A DNA stretch of 64,000 nt from assembly GCA_028284775.1 (NCBI GenBank), contig JANQRB010000115.1:1-64000 (forward strand), in the 5' to 3' direction. This document shows positions 62,501 through 64,000 of the stretch, piece after piece. The translations under genes and the position numbers were made by a program. Below the pieces are notes generated by a model, which was not told the DNA's origin, did not search any database, and saw nothing but the letters and a program-made list of their open reading frames with translations. The DNA comes from Candidatus Kapaibacterium sp. Lineage in GTDB: Bacteria > Bacteroidota > Ignavibacteria > Kapaibacteriales > UBA7675. Numbering within the stretch: position 1 is the stretch's first letter; each line of letters begins with the position of its first letter.

Positions 62501-64000
62501 GTCAGAGTGAAAGGCAAAGGTTTCGTTGCGACGATGGGCACTACGGGCTGGGGCAATCAGGCGACCGATAAGTGGTTTCAGACGGAGTTGTGGGAAGGCA
62601 TCGCAAATTTCAAATTGCGCAACCTTGCGAATCTGATTAACCACGCCAAAGCCGGCATCATGTTCGACACGGATCTGGCGTCAACGAATCCCTTTCTGGA
62701 AGTCGATGCCATTCGCTACAATACGGTAATGCAATACTCGTTGCTGGGCGATCCCTTCCTCGAACTGCCGATTGCCACGGTGCCAGATCTCTATGTACTT
62801 GAAGAAGATATCATAATTACCAATGACGAAGGGCAGCGCGTCATTTCCGCGAAAGACTCCACGGTAAATGTTGCGGCTATTATTCGCAATGCGGGAGTGT
62901 GGCAGCCTGAGCCGGTCGATATGTTGCTGACGCGCGAGTATGACGGCCGCCTGGATTCGATCTGGCTGCGCGTTAATGACGTCTGCTATACCAGCGAGTT
63001 AAACTTCGAGCTGTTGACCAAGGATATGCCGGGTACGCACAAGCTGACAATCCATATCGACCCGGAAAACCATCTGGAAGATGACCGGCCCGCCAATAAC
63101 CGGCGCGAGATGACGCTATTGGTTTTCCCTGATGGCGTATTTGCTCTCGATCCAATGCCGCACTGGAACATTGATGCACAGTCGCCGATTTTTCGAGTGG
63201 TTACGCCGCGTGATTTCGAAGACTTCGACTATGAATTTGCCATTGCCGATGCGCCGGACACCGACGCGATCATTCTTCGATCCGTCGCTTCGGAAGTTCG
63301 GTTCAACGAGGCATTCGCAGAGTGGCGTCCGTCTACATCATTGCCTCCTGACGCCTCGCTCTGGATGTATGCGCGAACGGTTCTCAAAGAAGTCGGACAA
63401 GAGAGCGATTGGCAGATCGTGCCCTTCGTGACGCGCGGCGCACAAGAAATCGAGGCCGCCGAATACACGCTGCGGAATGAAGCGGACTTTGCGCTGCTGT
63501 CTGACAACAGTTTTGTCACGCAGGCTGTCGCGGATTCGGCGCAGCTTTCTGTCGACAACCGGCGACTGCCGATGGAAATCATTTCGGGCGGCTTCCGCAC
63601 AACCAGAAGAGTTAAAATTGCCATTGGCGAGACCGTCTATATCGACAGTATCTTTGCCCGCGGCGTCCACCTGATGATTATGCCAAAGGCGACCACGGAG
63701 CCGCGCTTTTTTCAGCGTTTTGACATTTACAAATCGGACACGTCCCGCATCCGGGAGTTGCTGACGCTCTTGCAGGAAGGGATTGGCGATGATGAGACAT
63801 TGATATTCGTTACCTGCGATGAAACCTGGCGTCAGATTAAACAATTCGATTATATCGAAGAGTATCGCGCTGCCTTGCGTCTGCATGGCGCGGAATTCGC
63901 CGACTCGCTGCGCGAACACAGCTCCTACATCCTGATTTCAGAGGGCAAGGTACGCCAGCATGAACATTGGCGCAACGGTCTTGTCGATCCGGAGCCGCTT
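59537..64000 (+). CDS. gingipain-like C25 cysteine peptidase with ILEI-like domain, 3' end outside window
   Basis: At least 1488 codons, open to the window edge. Signal peptide MKIFGTAALLCCLVSTVYA. A long beta-rich N-terminal half follows, with an early segment of gingipain-propeptide type (YVKLTTTRDGIAAVSIADLG). The peptidase C25 domain spans about 719-1075 (ADALIVTHRNF, LILVGDASWDPRN), with His941 in VNYVGHAAP and Cys971 in ATFSCQTAAFG as the catalytic pair. A CARDB-like domain follows (about 1080-1195). Residues about 1371-1480 (ARGVHLMIMP, FDIYKSDT, EYRAALRLHGAEF) resemble the interleukin-like EMT inducer (FAM3) domain. It may be a T9SS cargo protease or, less likely, the sortase PorU; the C-terminus needed to decide is missing. 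Confidence 0.85.
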   Translation, partial: MKIFGTAALLCCLVSTVYAESTIQVVTDPAGVTISIERLDVALTSENGDHSPIPRLAIGGTPYAKKAVADQKISQDFLSFMLAVPDASALEPQLALKAEPHILTSADQLAESVKKFIDPEFGFSYRYVGIQRGVHIGVVTLNPFQLTNDGRTRALSSATLRLPFRRSLAMQSGGSSARERSLFSQVANQDALDALLAAVPANNKNVGDRTLAEDNDWFSPDRDYVKLTTTRDGIAAVSIADLGAAGAFLDGRDLRYLRLIQGGKEQPLYIADDGDDRVSAQDVVYFAGRRPFGDTSYYDVNLSSIAFYLTWDDADEGIRYRLFSDNPAATDVLSSVHVDRHVEYDNTYHLADVFVGYDHTTSLHRSETVAGEGWYWERLQEEETWEHRQLVTPVEDADEMLEFVFGFKTLTDNANYDLDHNLQFIVNGTIVETMEFNGYKREEVVASFPGAGVIAGDNLMALHSLGVEEYRDASDYTDFTAIDYVALRGAVKPFAFAGRAEFAIAEQSAAPLLRMPGFASPEVYVLDTLNNLFAQTSAAERGTTVRAGTMRSPEALSSIYVNDEAVFFSRVQGSVVAIVPTSGGDALIYTDIDEAVSAVNAAANGSAIVLLTNETTMPDRLRSLASSLGAKNLPDAAAGLWSMLLQKGAPNSVLERLGEKVTNLSAFIAQQGGRSYQTSMGLESGRAYSIMAVDGSQLERPGVASVGRDDLRDRSRQADALIVTHRNFRQQAERLAAYRREHNEVRVEVIDVDDIYNQFSNGRRRAEAIKDFLSFAYHQWAKPAPTHLILVGDASWDPRNADDESVKHDFVPSFGRPVSDFYYTLLDGDDIVPELLVGRISAETAEDVEVQIDKIIDYESQPRQPWMKRVLFLAGGETRGELAGFRSEALRFGFDFVANNPFCGVFDTVFKANAVEVEKVQATHIRNKINQGAVWVNYVGHAAPTIFDMDFGDAIELNNGSKYGVLATFSCQTAAFGEPYVVAKNEEFVRVKGKGFVATMGTTGWGNQATDKWFQTELWEGIANFKLRNLANLINHAKAGIMFDTDLASTNPFLEVDAIRYNTVMQYSLLGDPFLELPIATVPDLYVLEEDIIITNDEGQRVISAKDSTVNVAAIIRNAGVWQPEPVDMLLTREYDGRLDSIWLRVNDVCYTSELNFELLTKDMPGTHKLTIHIDPENHLEDDRPANNRREMTLLVFPDGVFALDPMPHWNIDAQSPIFRVVTPRDFEDFDYEFAIADAPDTDAIILRSVASEVRFNEAFAEWRPSTSLPPDASLWMYARTVLKEVGQESDWQIVPFVTRGAQEIEAAEYTLRNEADFALLSDNSFVTQAVADSAQLSVDNRRLPMEIISGGFRTTRRVKIAIGETVYIDSIFARGVHLMIMPKATTEPRFFQRFDIYKSDTSRIRELLTLLQEGIGDDETLIFVTCDETWRQIKQFDYIEEYRAALRLHGAEFADSLREHSSYILISEGKVRQHEHWRNGLVDPEPL

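Noticed and set aside
59537-64000. naming the C25 gene porU
   Set aside because: The gene is cut off and the N-terminal half looks like a secreted C25 protease with propeptide, CARDB-like and ILEI-like parts; PorU cannot be claimed without the C-terminus.

Overview
The window looks like chromosome from a Gram-negative member of the Bacteroidota/Chlorobiota (FCB) group, most likely a Chlorobiota/Ignavibacteria/Kapabacteria-like lineage. The signs are: seven secreted proteins ending in a type IX secretion (T9SS) type-A C-terminal sorting domain; a gingipain-like C25 peptidase; a lipoprotein carrying one SprA-type repeat; a five-helix dihaem succinate dehydrogenase cytochrome b; and several intergenic TTG-N19-21-TATATT boxes that resemble the TTG/TAnnTTTG promoters of Bacteroidota. 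Genus and species cannot be read from the sequence. No rRNA, tRNA, insertion sequence, phage or CRISPR array was seen.

Layout. 0-3 kb: an RNase II/R-type exoribonuclease and a seven-repeat FG-GAP/VCBS propeller. 3-7 kb: a SnoaL-like protein and an acidic repeat protein with a sorting domain. 7.1-10.5 kb: an ECF sigma factor, a protein that appears to run from cytoplasm to outer membrane, and two paralogous lipoproteins, read as a cell-surface signalling operon. 10.6-14.3 kb: a small barrel protein and a Upf1-like helicase with a nuclease-like tail. 14.5-20.6 kb: a Cys-rich secreted protein, an M14 peptidase, an FAD oxidoreductase, an MnmM-type tRNA methyltransferase and an S4 protein. 20.8-21.0 kb: a probable structured non-coding RNA with a strong terminator. 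21-26.4 kb: nth, sdhC, a barrel protein, a four-Cys membrane protein and mutL. 26.7-35.9 kb: secreted and envelope proteins (Ig-repeat giant, SprA-repeat lipoprotein, barrel, lipoprotein, WD40 protein). 36-37 kb: chrA. 38-43.6 kb: two integral or regulatory proteins, an OlsF-like acyltransferase and a CYTH protein. 43.6-51.4 kb: three large T9SS cargo proteins. 51.7-57.1 kb: hybrid histidine kinase, SixA, PASTA protein, NrnA and lysine 6-aminotransferase. 57.8-64 kb: a four-helix membrane protein and the unfinished C25 peptidase gene.

The dominant theme is the cell envelope. About half the coding sequence is exported beta-propellers, Ig arrays, IgGFc-like and repeat proteins, most of them T9SS cargo. 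Mixed in are DNA repair (mutL, nth), RNA metabolism (RNB nuclease, nrnA, MnmM, S4) and signalling genes. Many start codons were moved inward from the longest open frame because a signal peptide or Shine-Dalgarno sequence sits at an internal start. All functional calls come from reading motifs by eye; no database search was possible.
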